DNA of 64,000 nt from Azotobacter salinestris (lineage in GTDB: Bacteria > Pseudomonadota > Gammaproteobacteria > Pseudomonadales > Pseudomonadaceae): the NCBI RefSeq assembly GCF_009363155.1, contig NZ_CP045302.1:1-64000 (forward strand), read 5' to 3'. A program made the position numbers and the translations under genes. Of this stretch, positions 55,412 through 63,104 are shown piece by piece (positions within the stretch are counted from its first letter, which is position 1; each line of letters begins with the position of its first letter). Below the pieces are notes generated by a model, which was given only the letters and a program-made list of their open reading frames with translations, was not told where the DNA came from and did not search any database.

Positions 55412-55433
55412 GGGCCGCCCTCTTTCGCGGCCC
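55412..55433 (+). terminator. Hairpin after cheZ
   Basis: GGGCCGC pairs with GCGGCCC around an eight-base loop, followed only by GAGTTTGG. It is a candidate weak terminator for cheYZ. Confidence 0.4.
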
Positions 55434-55441
55434 GAGTTTGG

Positions 55442-55502
55442 TCGGGTGGACAACGCCGCAGGCTTGTCCGCCATGGTGGATGGCTTCGGCCATCCACCCT
55501 AC
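55442..55502. repeat. REP-like double palindrome (GTGGAT...ATCCACC type)
   Basis: Two nested palindromic parts are visible: GGTGGACAACGCC with TTGTCCGCC, and GGTGGATGGC with GCCATCCACC ending CCCTACC. Elements of this pattern (GTAGGGTGGAT...ATCCACCCTAC) are scattered between genes in pseudomonads and relatives. It lies in the 289 bp gap between cheZ and flhB, which otherwise shows no gene. Confidence 0.65.
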
Positions 55503-55657
55503 CGATGGGCATAGGGTCGGCGACGGCTTCATTGCCTGCGCCAATCGCGACATAAGCACGGAATTCGTCATGCTGTTCGGGTGATGGCCTTCCGGCATGC
55601 CCATGCAGAATGGCCGCCGTTCATCTGCACGAGTCGCCCGCGGCGCACTGGTGGGCC

Positions 55658-56824
55658 ATGGCTGACGAGAGCAGCGATCAGGAAAAGACCGAAGCGGCAA
55701 GTCCGCGACGCCTGGAAAAAGCCCGGGAAGAAGGGCAGGTCGCCCGCTCGCGCGAGCTGACCACCTTCCTGCTGCTGCTGACCGGCGTCGCAGCCCTGTG
55801 GGGCATGGGCGGGCTGCTCCATGAGCGGCTTGCCCAGGTCATGGAGCAGGCCCTGCTGTTCGAACGCGCCCAGGCCTTCGACGCAGCCCGCATGCTGGCG
55901 CGCTTCTGGGAACTCGGCGAAGGCACGTTGTTCACGCTGCTGCCGCTGTTCCTGCTGATGGCGGTGATGGCCCTGGTCGCGCCGTCGCTGCTCGGCGGCC
56001 TGCTGGTCTCGGCCAAGGCGCTGCAGCCGCAACTGGCCCGGCTCAACCCGCTCAAGGGGCTCAAGCGGATCTTCTCGACCCAGGCGCTGGCCGAGCTCGG
56101 CAAGGCCGTCGCCAAGACCGTCCTGGTCGGCTGGATCACGGTGTTTTTCCTGAGGAGCTACATCGACCGGCTGATGACGCTGTCCGGCATGCCGATCCAC
56201 GAGGCCCTGGCCGATGCCATGCGTCTGATCGCCCTGGCCTGCGGAATGGTCGTGCTGGGCCTGATCCTGGTGATCGTCCTGGACGTGCCCTACCAGCTGT
56301 GGAGCCATGCCAAAAAGCTGCGCATGAGCAAGGAGGAGCTGCGCCAGGAGCACAAGGAGTCGGAGGGCGACCCCCACGTCAAGGGACGCATCCGCTCGCA
56401 GCAGCAGGCCATGGCGCGCTCGCGGATGATGAGCAAGGTGCCGACGGCCGACGTGATCGTCACCAACCCCACCCATTACGCCGTCGCGCTCAGCTACCGG
56501 GACGGGGAGATGAGTGCGCCGCGGGTGGTCGCCAAGGGGGCCGATGCGGTGGCCGCGCGCATCCGGGAACTGGGCGGCGAGCATGGCGTGCCGCTGCTGG
56601 AGGCCGCGCCCCTGGCCCGGGCGCTCTACTACCACGTCGATCTCGACCGGGAAATCCCGGCCGAGCTGTACACCGCCGTGGCCGAGGTGCTGGCCTGGGC
56701 CTACCGCCTGCGGCGGGTGCGCGAGGAGGGCGGCGAGATGCCGGACACCCCGCGCGACCTGCCGGTGCCGGCGGGCATGGACGAGCGCACCCGGCGCGAC
56801 AAGCAATCCGAGGAAACCCGATGA
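55658..56824 (+). CDS. flhB: FlhB, export apparatus switch protein
   Basis: A 388-residue protein. ATG 55658 (MADESSDQEKTEAASPRRLEKAREEGQVARSRE) is the family start; an upstream ATG is unlikely. Four membrane segments lie at about 30-210. The cytoplasmic part holds the self-cleavage motif NPTH at residues 270-273, then YAVALSYRDGEMSAPRVVAKGADAVAARI and VDLDREIPAELYTAVAEVLAWAY. Cleavage and contact with FliK switch export from hook to filament proteins. It overlaps flhA by four bases. Confidence 0.95.
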   Translation: MADESSDQEKTEAASPRRLEKAREEGQVARSRELTTFLLLLTGVAALWGMGGLLHERLAQVMEQALLFERAQAFDAARMLARFWELGEGTLFTLLPLFLLMAVMALVAPSLLGGLLVSAKALQPQLARLNPLKGLKRIFSTQALAELGKAVAKTVLVGWITVFFLRSYIDRLMTLSGMPIHEALADAMRLIALACGMVVLGLILVIVLDVPYQLWSHAKKLRMSKEELRQEHKESEGDPHVKGRIRSQQQAMARSRMMSKVPTADVIVTNPTHYAVALSYRDGEMSAPRVVAKGADAVAARIRELGGEHGVPLLEAAPLARALYYHVDLDREIPAELYTAVAEVLAWAYRLRRVREEGGEMPDTPRDLPVPAGMDERTRRDKQSEETR

Positions 56825-58902
56825 AAGCACTGACCAATCTACTGGGCCACGGCTCCTGGCAGGGGCGCTTGGACTTCAAGCTGCTGGCCGGGCCGGTGCT
56901 GATCATCCTCATCCTGTCGATGATGATCCTGCCGCTGCCGCCCTTCGTCCTCGACCTGCTGTTCACCTTCAACATCGCCCTGGCGATCATGGTCCTGCTG
57001 GTGAGCATGCTCACCGAGAAGCCGCTGGACTTCGCCGCCTTCCCGGCGATCCTGCTGTTCACCACCCTGCTGCGCCTGTCGCTGAACGTCGCTTCCACCC
57101 GCGTGGTGCTGATGGAGGGCCACCAGGGCACCGGCGCCGCCGGCAAGGTGATCGAGGCCTTCGGCGAGTTCCTGGTCGGCGGCAACTTCGGGGTCGGCCT
57201 GGCGGTGTTCCTGATCCTGGTGATCATCAACTTCATGGTCATCACCAAGGGCGCCGGGCGCATCGCCGAAGTAGGCGCGCGCTTCACCCTCGACTCCATG
57301 CCCGGCAAGCAGATGGCCATCGACGCCGACCTGAACGCCGGCCTGATCGGCGAGGCGGAGGCCCGCCAGCGGCGCCGCGAGGTGGCCCAGGAGGCCGAGT
57401 TCTACGGCTCGATGGACGGCGCCAGCAAGTTCGTGCGCGGCGACGCCATGGCCGGCATGGTGATCATGGCGGTGAACATCGTCGGCGGCCTGCTGATCGG
57501 CATGCTGCAGCACAACATGGCCTTTTCCGACGCCGCCCACACCTACGTCATGCTGACCATCGGCGACGGCCTGGTGGCACAGATTCCGGCGCTGGTCATC
57601 TCCATCGCCGCCGGCGTCACCGTTTCGCGGGTGAATACCGAGCAGGACGTCGGCCAGCAGATGCTCGGCCAGCTGTTCAACCGGCCGCAGGTGCTGATGC
57701 TGGCCGCCGCGGTGATCGGCCTGCTCGGCCTGGTGCCGGGGATGCCCAATCTGGTCTTCCTGCTGTTCACCGCGCTGCTCGCCGGCCTCGGCTGGTGGTT
57801 GCGCCGGCGCGAGCAGGAGAAGCTGGTCGAGCAGGTGGTCAACGAGGTGCCGCCGGCCAAGGTGGAGGCCCCGGAGGCCAGCTGGGACGACGTGCAACTG
57901 GTCGACACCCTGGGCCTGGAGGTCGGCCACCGGCTGATCCCGCTGGTCGACAACCGCCAGCAGGGCGAGCTGCTCGCGCGGATCAAGAGCGTGCGCAAGA
58001 AGTTCGCCCAGGACATTGGCTTCCTGCCCCCGGTGGTGCACATCCGCGACAACCTGGAACTCGGCCCGAACGCCTACGTGATCACCCTCAAGGGCGTGGA
58101 AATCGGCCGCGGCGAGATCCATCCCGGCAAGTGGCTGGCGATCGATCCCGGCCAGGTCAGCGGGCGCCTCGAAGGGGTCGCCACCACCGATCCGGCCTTC
58201 AACCTGCCGGCGACCTGGATCGACGCGAACCTGCGCGAGCACGGGCAGATCTATGGCTACACCGTGGTCGACGCCGGCACGGTCACCGCCACCCACCTCA
58301 ACCACCTGCTGCACCGGCATGCCGCCGACCTGCTCGGGCGCAGCGAGGTGCAGCGTCTGCTCGACAAGCTCGGCGACGAGAACAAGGCCCTGGTCGAGGA
58401 GGTAGTGCCCAAGCTGGTCCCGCTCAACACCCTGCAGCGCATCCTGCAGAGCCTGCTGGAGGAGGAGGTCTCGATCCGCGATATGCGCAGCATCCTCGAT
58501 GCCCTGGCCGAGCACGCTGGCGCACACGCCAACGATGTCCAGGAGCTGACCGCCATGGTGCGCGTGGCGCTGGGGCGCGCCATCACCCAGCAGTGGTTCG
58601 GCAGCCGGAGCGAATTGCACGTCATCGGTCTCGACCTGCAGCTGGAGCAGGTGCTCCTGCAGGCGGTGAACAACGGCGCCCTGGAGCCGGGTCTGGCCGA
58701 CAACCTGATGCAGCAGGCCGAAACCGCCCTGGCCCGCCAGGAGGCCAACGGCGAACCGCCGGTGCTGGTGGTGCCGCACCGGCTGCGCGCGCTGCTTTCG
58801 CGCTTCCTGCGCCGGCGCCTGCGCCATCTGGTGGTGATGTCCCTGGTGGAGCTGCCCGAGGACCGCTCCCTGCGTGTGACCAGCCTGATCGGAGGGAAAT
58901 GA
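56821..58902 (+). CDS. flhA: FlhA, major export gate protein
   Basis: A 693-residue protein with about eight membrane helices in the first 320 residues, including LFTFNIALAIMVLLVSMLTEKPLDFAAFPAILLFTTLLRLSLNVASTRVVLMEG and the conserved FHIPEP-type loop (RFTLDSMPGKQMAIDADLNAG). The C-terminal cytoplasmic domain forms the nonameric ring that docks FliI/FliJ and chaperones. Length is normal. It lies between flhB and flhF, an order shared by gamma- and betaproteobacteria. Confidence 0.96.
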   Translation: MKALTNLLGHGSWQGRLDFKLLAGPVLIILILSMMILPLPPFVLDLLFTFNIALAIMVLLVSMLTEKPLDFAAFPAILLFTTLLRLSLNVASTRVVLMEGHQGTGAAGKVIEAFGEFLVGGNFGVGLAVFLILVIINFMVITKGAGRIAEVGARFTLDSMPGKQMAIDADLNAGLIGEAEARQRRREVAQEAEFYGSMDGASKFVRGDAMAGMVIMAVNIVGGLLIGMLQHNMAFSDAAHTYVMLTIGDGLVAQIPALVISIAAGVTVSRVNTEQDVGQQMLGQLFNRPQVLMLAAAVIGLLGLVPGMPNLVFLLFTALLAGLGWWLRRREQEKLVEQVVNEVPPAKVEAPEASWDDVQLVDTLGLEVGHRLIPLVDNRQQGELLARIKSVRKKFAQDIGFLPPVVHIRDNLELGPNAYVITLKGVEIGRGEIHPGKWLAIDPGQVSGRLEGVATTDPAFNLPATWIDANLREHGQIYGYTVVDAGTVTATHLNHLLHRHAADLLGRSEVQRLLDKLGDENKALVEEVVPKLVPLNTLQRILQSLLEEEVSIRDMRSILDALAEHAGAHANDVQELTAMVRVALGRAITQQWFGSRSELHVIGLDLQLEQVLLQAVNNGALEPGLADNLMQQAETALARQEANGEPPVLVVPHRLRALLSRFLRRRLRHLVVMSLVELPEDRSLRVTSLIGGK

Positions 58903-58905
58903 TTC

Positions 58906-61182
58906 ATGAGCGTCAGACGTTTCGTCGCGCCCAACAGCCGCGAGGCCATGCGCCAGGTGCGCGAGGTCCTGGGCGAGGGTGCCCTGATCCTGTCCAACCG
59001 TCCCGTCGCCGAGGGCGTGGAGATCCTCGCCCTGGCCGAGGAGGAGCAGCAGGCGGTCCAGGCCGCCGCCAGTCCCGTTGCACCTGGGCGGCCAGCCGTC
59101 TCCGTCGACCACCGCCAGGCGGTCGGCGCCGCCCCGCCCGGGCCGGCGCCGGCCTCGCCCGCGCCGGCGGCCGCGGCCCTCGACTTCGCCGCTCTCGGCC
59201 AGCGCCTGCTCGGCGAGATGCAGGACATGCGCGCCTTGCTCGACCGGCAGATGCAGGCCCCGACCAGCGGCGGCGGCTGCCGGAGCCAGCTGCGCCAGCG
59301 CCTGCTCGGCGCCGGTTTCGGCCCCTGCCTGAGCGACGAGATCCTTGCCGGCCTGCCCGGCGAACTGGCCGCCGGTCCGGCTTCCGCACCAGCCCTGCAG
59401 GCCTGGCTGGAGCGCCAGCTGGAGGCGCGCCTGCCGGTGCTCGAGGACGAGGCCGGCCTGCTCGACGCCGGCGGGCTGATCGCCCTGGTCGGCCCCACCG
59501 GGGTGGGCAAGACCACCACCGTCGCCAAGCTCGCGGCGCGCTACGTGATGCGCCACGGCGCGAGCCAGGTGGCCCTGATTAGCACCGACAGCTTCCGGAT
59601 CGGCGCCCACGAGCAACTGCGCATCTATGCCCGTCTGCTCGGCGTCGAGGTACACACGCTGGCCGCCGTCGCGCCGCTCGAGCCCCTGCTCGCCGGACTG
59701 GCCGGCAAGCGCCTGATCATCATCGACACCGTCGGCATGAGCCAGCGCGACCGGCGCCTGCTCACCCAGATCAACCAGCTCGGCGCTGCCGGCCGCCCGA
59801 TGCGGCTGATGCTGCTGCTCAACGCCGCCTGCCACGGCGACACCCTGGAGGAGGTGGTCGGCACCTACCAGCGCGCCGCCCTGGCCGCCGGCACCCGTCT
59901 GCACGACTGCATCGTCAGCAAGTGCGACGAGGCCGCGCGGCTCGGCCCGGTGCTGGACATCCTCATGCGTCATGGTCTGCGGCTGAACTATCTGTCCAAT
60001 GGCCAGCAGGTGCCGGAAGACCTGCAGGTGGCCGAGGCCGGGCCGCTGCTGCAGCAGGCGCTGGCGGTGAGCCAGCCGTCGCCGTTCGTGCCCGAGGGCG
60101 GAGCGGACGGCGCCGGGCGGCGTCTCGACAGCTGGGCCCGCGGCCTGTTCGGCCGTGGCCGCAGCCTGGCGGCCGCGCTCGAAGGGCTGCGCCGCGAACT
60201 GGACGGCTTCGCCCTGCTGGAGCGCGCCTGGCGTCTGGCCGCCCTGCCGGCCGGCGTGCAGGGGGAGCGGCTGGCCCGGCTGCTGGAGGAATGCGACGGC
60301 GAGCCCGACGAGGCCGGCGTGCGGCAGCTGCTCTGGGGCAGCGGCAAGCCGGTAGCGGGCGCCACCTGGAGCATGCCGCTGCTGACCCTGGACCCGGAGG
60401 GGGGCCTGCAGGTGCGTCCCTGGCTGGCCCATCGGCTGCCGACCGGCCACGAACAGCGTATGGACTGGGCCTTCGAGCGGCTCAAGGCGCGCCGCCACTT
60501 GCTGCCGGCAGCGCCGGAAGGCAGCTTCCTGCAGGTCCTGGCGCGGTTGCGCAGCCCCTGGGTCGGCACCGTCAGGCCCGGCAACCGGCTCGAGTTCCAG
60601 GGCGAGCGCCACAGCCTGGCGCAGTTGAGCGCCGTCGCCGAACCCCATGACAGCCTGCAGCTGCGCCATCGCGGCCGGCCGCTGTGGCTGGAGCTGCGCC
60701 ATCTGCCGGTCGGTCTGCGCGCCGCCGGCGAGCGTGGCGGGGCGTCGGCGCCCTGGCCGGTAGAGGCCTGGTTCGGCACCTTGCGCGATGGCGACAGCGG
60801 CCAGTCGCTCGGCCAGCGCCACTGGCTGGCCTGGTCGCCGGAGCCGGGCCGCCGGACGCTCGCCGAGCAGGCCGACGGGGTGCGCCTGCTGCTGGCCTGC
60901 GACGATCTGCCGGCGCTGATCCTGCGTGCCTGGCAGGCGCTCGGCGAGGTTCAGGTCCCCCTGCAGACGGAGCTGCGGCTGTTTCTCGCCGCCGCGCTGG
61001 CCGCCTGCGCCAGCCGTCTGGATCAGTCCGCGGAGGACTGGGCGATGGACCTGCGCGCCCGGCTGTCCGGCCTGGGCAGCGGGCGGCGCCTGCGCGGCCC
61101 CGCCCAGCAGCTCGACGCCCTGCTGCATCTGCTGGCTGCCGGCGATGCCTTCCGCCAGCTCGGTGGCGAGCGCGTTCACTGA
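58906..61182 (+). CDS. flhF: FlhF, SRP-type GTPase with long C-terminal extension
   Basis: A 758-residue protein, while pseudomonad FlhF is about 430. The N-terminus MSVRRFVAPNSREAMRQVREVLGEGALILSNR is typical FlhF. The SRP54-like GTPase has the P-loop LVGPTGVGKTTTVAKLAARY near residue 193, ISTDSFRIGAHEQLRIYARLLGV and IIIDTVGMSQRD. Residues from about 395 to 758 are an extra Leu/Arg/Ala-rich part I cannot assign to a family. FlhF decides where and how many flagella form. Its presence with FlhDC is unusual for a peritrichous-type system. It overlaps the next gene (TGATG). Confidence 0.9.
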   Translation: MSVRRFVAPNSREAMRQVREVLGEGALILSNRPVAEGVEILALAEEEQQAVQAAASPVAPGRPAVSVDHRQAVGAAPPGPAPASPAPAAAALDFAALGQRLLGEMQDMRALLDRQMQAPTSGGGCRSQLRQRLLGAGFGPCLSDEILAGLPGELAAGPASAPALQAWLERQLEARLPVLEDEAGLLDAGGLIALVGPTGVGKTTTVAKLAARYVMRHGASQVALISTDSFRIGAHEQLRIYARLLGVEVHTLAAVAPLEPLLAGLAGKRLIIIDTVGMSQRDRRLLTQINQLGAAGRPMRLMLLLNAACHGDTLEEVVGTYQRAALAAGTRLHDCIVSKCDEAARLGPVLDILMRHGLRLNYLSNGQQVPEDLQVAEAGPLLQQALAVSQPSPFVPEGGADGAGRRLDSWARGLFGRGRSLAAALEGLRRELDGFALLERAWRLAALPAGVQGERLARLLEECDGEPDEAGVRQLLWGSGKPVAGATWSMPLLTLDPEGGLQVRPWLAHRLPTGHEQRMDWAFERLKARRHLLPAAPEGSFLQVLARLRSPWVGTVRPGNRLEFQGERHSLAQLSAVAEPHDSLQLRHRGRPLWLELRHLPVGLRAAGERGGASAPWPVEAWFGTLRDGDSGQSLGQRHWLAWSPEPGRRTLAEQADGVRLLLACDDLPALILRAWQALGEVQVPLQTELRLFLAAALAACASRLDQSAEDWAMDLRARLSGLGSGRRLRGPAQQLDALLHLLAAGDAFRQLGGERVH

Positions 61183-61727
61183 TGGCCGCTCCGGAGGATC
61201 AGGACGGGTTCGGCCTGCTCGATCAGGCCGCGGGGCTGCGGCGCTGGGCGGAGCAGCATGGGGGAGGCGCCGGGGAAGCCCCCGTCGCCGCGCTGTCGTC
61301 AGGCACTCCCGAGGAGCCGCGCCCGACCCTGATGGTGGTCGGCCTGCCGCCCGGTGCGCAGCGCCAGCGTCTGGAGCGGGTGCGCCGGACCCTGCAACGC
61401 TGGAAGGCCAACGGCCATGCCTGGGTCGGCGATCCGTCCCGCTGGCAGCTGGTCGCCCTGGAAGAGAGCAGTCCGCACCTGCACACCCTGGCCTGCCAGC
61501 AGTCGCGCTGGGCCCTCTGGGTCGAGGGCGACCCGGACAGCTTCCGCCGCGCCTACCAGTGCCTGCGCCTCCTGCGCGAGGGTGGCGGACCGACCCGGTT
61601 GCTGGTCATGCATCCGGGGTTCGACTCGCACGCGGGCCTGCTTGACAACCTGCGCCAGGCCGCGAGGACTTTTCTCGAGATCGAGTTGCTGCTGCTGGTC
61701 GAGCGACCGAAAGGGCATGAGGGATGA
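61182..61727 (+). CDS. FlhG-like protein without P-loop, keeps DQAxxLR motif
   Basis: A 181-residue protein directly after flhF. Its N-terminus has LLDQAAGLRRW, matching the DQAxxLR helix by which FlhG activates FlhF GTPase. True FlhG is a MinD-like ATPase of about 270-290 residues with a KGGxGKT-type loop; no such loop is present here. Later blocks (RPTLMVVGLPPGA, FRRAYQCLRLL and TRLLVMHPGF) could be remnants or a different fold. I infer a degenerate FlhG that may still regulate FlhF; its identity as FlhG rests on position and the short motif. Confidence 0.6.
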   Translation: MAAPEDQDGFGLLDQAAGLRRWAEQHGGGAGEAPVAALSSGTPEEPRPTLMVVGLPPGAQRQRLERVRRTLQRWKANGHAWVGDPSRWQLVALEESSPHLHTLACQQSRWALWVEGDPDSFRRAYQCLRLLREGGGPTRLLVMHPGFDSHAGLLDNLRQAARTFLEIELLLLVERPKGHEG

Positions 61728-62146
61728 GCGGGCGCAGCCGCGTCGGGGCGTTCATGCTGGGCGGACTTCTCGGCCTGCTGCTGGCCCTGCAGATTTCCGT
61801 GCCGAATGCGCAGGCCGCACCGGGCAGCTGGCAGACGCAGATTGCCAGCCTGCGCCTGGCCGTGCCTGATCGGGAAAGCGCATCCTCCCCCCTGCAGCCG
61901 CCGGCGCTAGCCCAGGGACAGCGCCTGGCCGAGGTGCGCTGGCGTTTCGCGCTGGCGCCTGGAGCCCCGGTCCGGGCCTGGCTCTGCCATCCGCAGCGCT
62001 GCATCGAGCTGTCCCGTAGCCGGGGACGCAGCGCCGCGCTGGCCGGGCTGGACGCCGGGCAGCCGCTGCAGTTCCGCTTTCGCCTGGCGCCGCGTGCCGA
62101 ACCGCAGCCGGTCGAGGGAATCGAGCTGATCGTCGAATACCGTTGA
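61724..62146 (+). CDS. flhE: FlhE, periplasmic flagellar protein
   Basis: A 140-residue secreted protein. The signal peptide runs to about NAQA (residue 31). The mature part shows VRWRFALAPGAPVRAWLCHPQRCIELSRSRG, whose LC-x4-RC-x-EL core matches enterobacterial FlhE, and ends GIELIVEYR like FlhE's IVNYR. FlhE acts in the periplasm, where it is thought to guard the export apparatus against proton leakage. It overlaps the FlhG-like gene by four bases. FlhE is rare outside enterobacteria and some betaproteobacteria, so it supports the mixed origin of this locus. Confidence 0.85.
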   Translation: MSGRSRVGAFMLGGLLGLLLALQISVPNAQAAPGSWQTQIASLRLAVPDRESASSPLQPPALAQGQRLAEVRWRFALAPGAPVRAWLCHPQRCIELSRSRGRSAALAGLDAGQPLQFRFRLAPRAEPQPVEGIELIVEYR

Positions 62147-62298
62147 GGGGATGCTGGCATTTTGCAAAGCCCGGAATAGCCCGTTTCCCCGGTGACTGTT
62201 CGGCGCTTTCAGGGCTGTGCCGCAAGGCGAGAATGCCGCCCGGAGAGCCTTCGTCCGGCCAGGACCGGCCGTTTTTCGTCATGCTCCAGGTCAGTGGA

Positions 62299-62994
62299 AT
62301 GTATACGGCACAGGGCAAAATCAGACAGCGCGACCTGCTCGAGCAGTATCTGCCGCTGGTGCGCCGGCAGGCCTTGAACCTGCAGACCAGATTGCCGGCC
62401 AGTGTCGAGCTGGACGATCTGATCCAGGCCGGCACCATCGGCCTGCTCGATGCCCTGTCGCGGTACGACGCCGCCCAGGGCGCCAGTTTCGCCACCTTCG
62501 CCAGCCAGCGCGTGCGTGGCGCCATGCTCGACGAGCTGCGCAGCCGGGACTGGGTGCCGCGCAGCGTGCGGCGCAATGCCCGGGCCCTGGAAGATACCCT
62601 GCGCCACCTCGAGCAGCGCCTCGGCCGGCCCGCCGAGGAGCGCGAGATCGCCGCGGCCATGGGGCTGGATCTCGCCGAATACCGGCAGCTGCTGCTGGAC
62701 AGCAACGGCAGCCAGTTGGTGGCCATCGACGAGCTGGGCGAGGACGAGGTGGATGCGATGAGCGTCGGACACTATGCCTCGCCCTTCGCCGAGCTGGCCG
62801 AGGGGCGCGACATGGAGCGTCTGGTCAAGGCCATCGAGGCGCTGCCCGAACGGGAGAAGCTGGTGCTCGCCCTGTACTACCAGGAAGACCTCAACCTCAA
62901 GGAAATCGGCGCCGTGCTGGGCGTCAGCGAATCCCGCGTCTGCCAGCTGCACAGCCAGGCGGTCGCCCGTCTGCGCAACGGACTGGCGGAGTAG
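62299..62994 (+). CDS. fliA: FliA, sigma-28 factor
   Basis: A 231-residue sigma factor. I use ATG 62299 (MYTAQGKIRQRDLLEQYLPLVRRQAL), aligning with YTAEG in E. coli FliA; ATG 62281 would add six residues. Region 2 has PASVELDDLIQAGTIGLLDALSRYDAAQGASFATFASQRVRGAMLDELRSRDWVPRSVRRNAR, nearly invariant, and region 4 has LPEREKLVLALYYQEDLNLKEIGAVLGVSESRVCQLHSQAVARLR. It reads the six promoters described here and is held by FlgM. The gene comes after flhE, whereas in enterobacteria it lies near fliC. Confidence 0.95.
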   Translation: MYTAQGKIRQRDLLEQYLPLVRRQALNLQTRLPASVELDDLIQAGTIGLLDALSRYDAAQGASFATFASQRVRGAMLDELRSRDWVPRSVRRNARALEDTLRHLEQRLGRPAEEREIAAAMGLDLAEYRQLLLDSNGSQLVAIDELGEDEVDAMSVGHYASPFAELAEGRDMERLVKAIEALPEREKLVLALYYQEDLNLKEIGAVLGVSESRVCQLHSQAVARLRNGLAE

Positions 62995-63104
62995 CGCGCT
63001 GTACACGGCAATTCCCTGGCAATGGCTTGTCGACCTCCGTCTCCCTGCGGGTACAGGGGAGGCCTGAGGCCGCGCCATCCGCCAATGACTGAAGGAAACA
63101 GATT

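Noticed and set aside
56514-59582. 1022-residue plus-strand ORF and 1446-residue minus-strand ORF over flhA-flhF
   Set aside because: Typical high-GC shadow frames, Arg/Gly/Pro-rich, overlapping strongly conserved flagellar genes.
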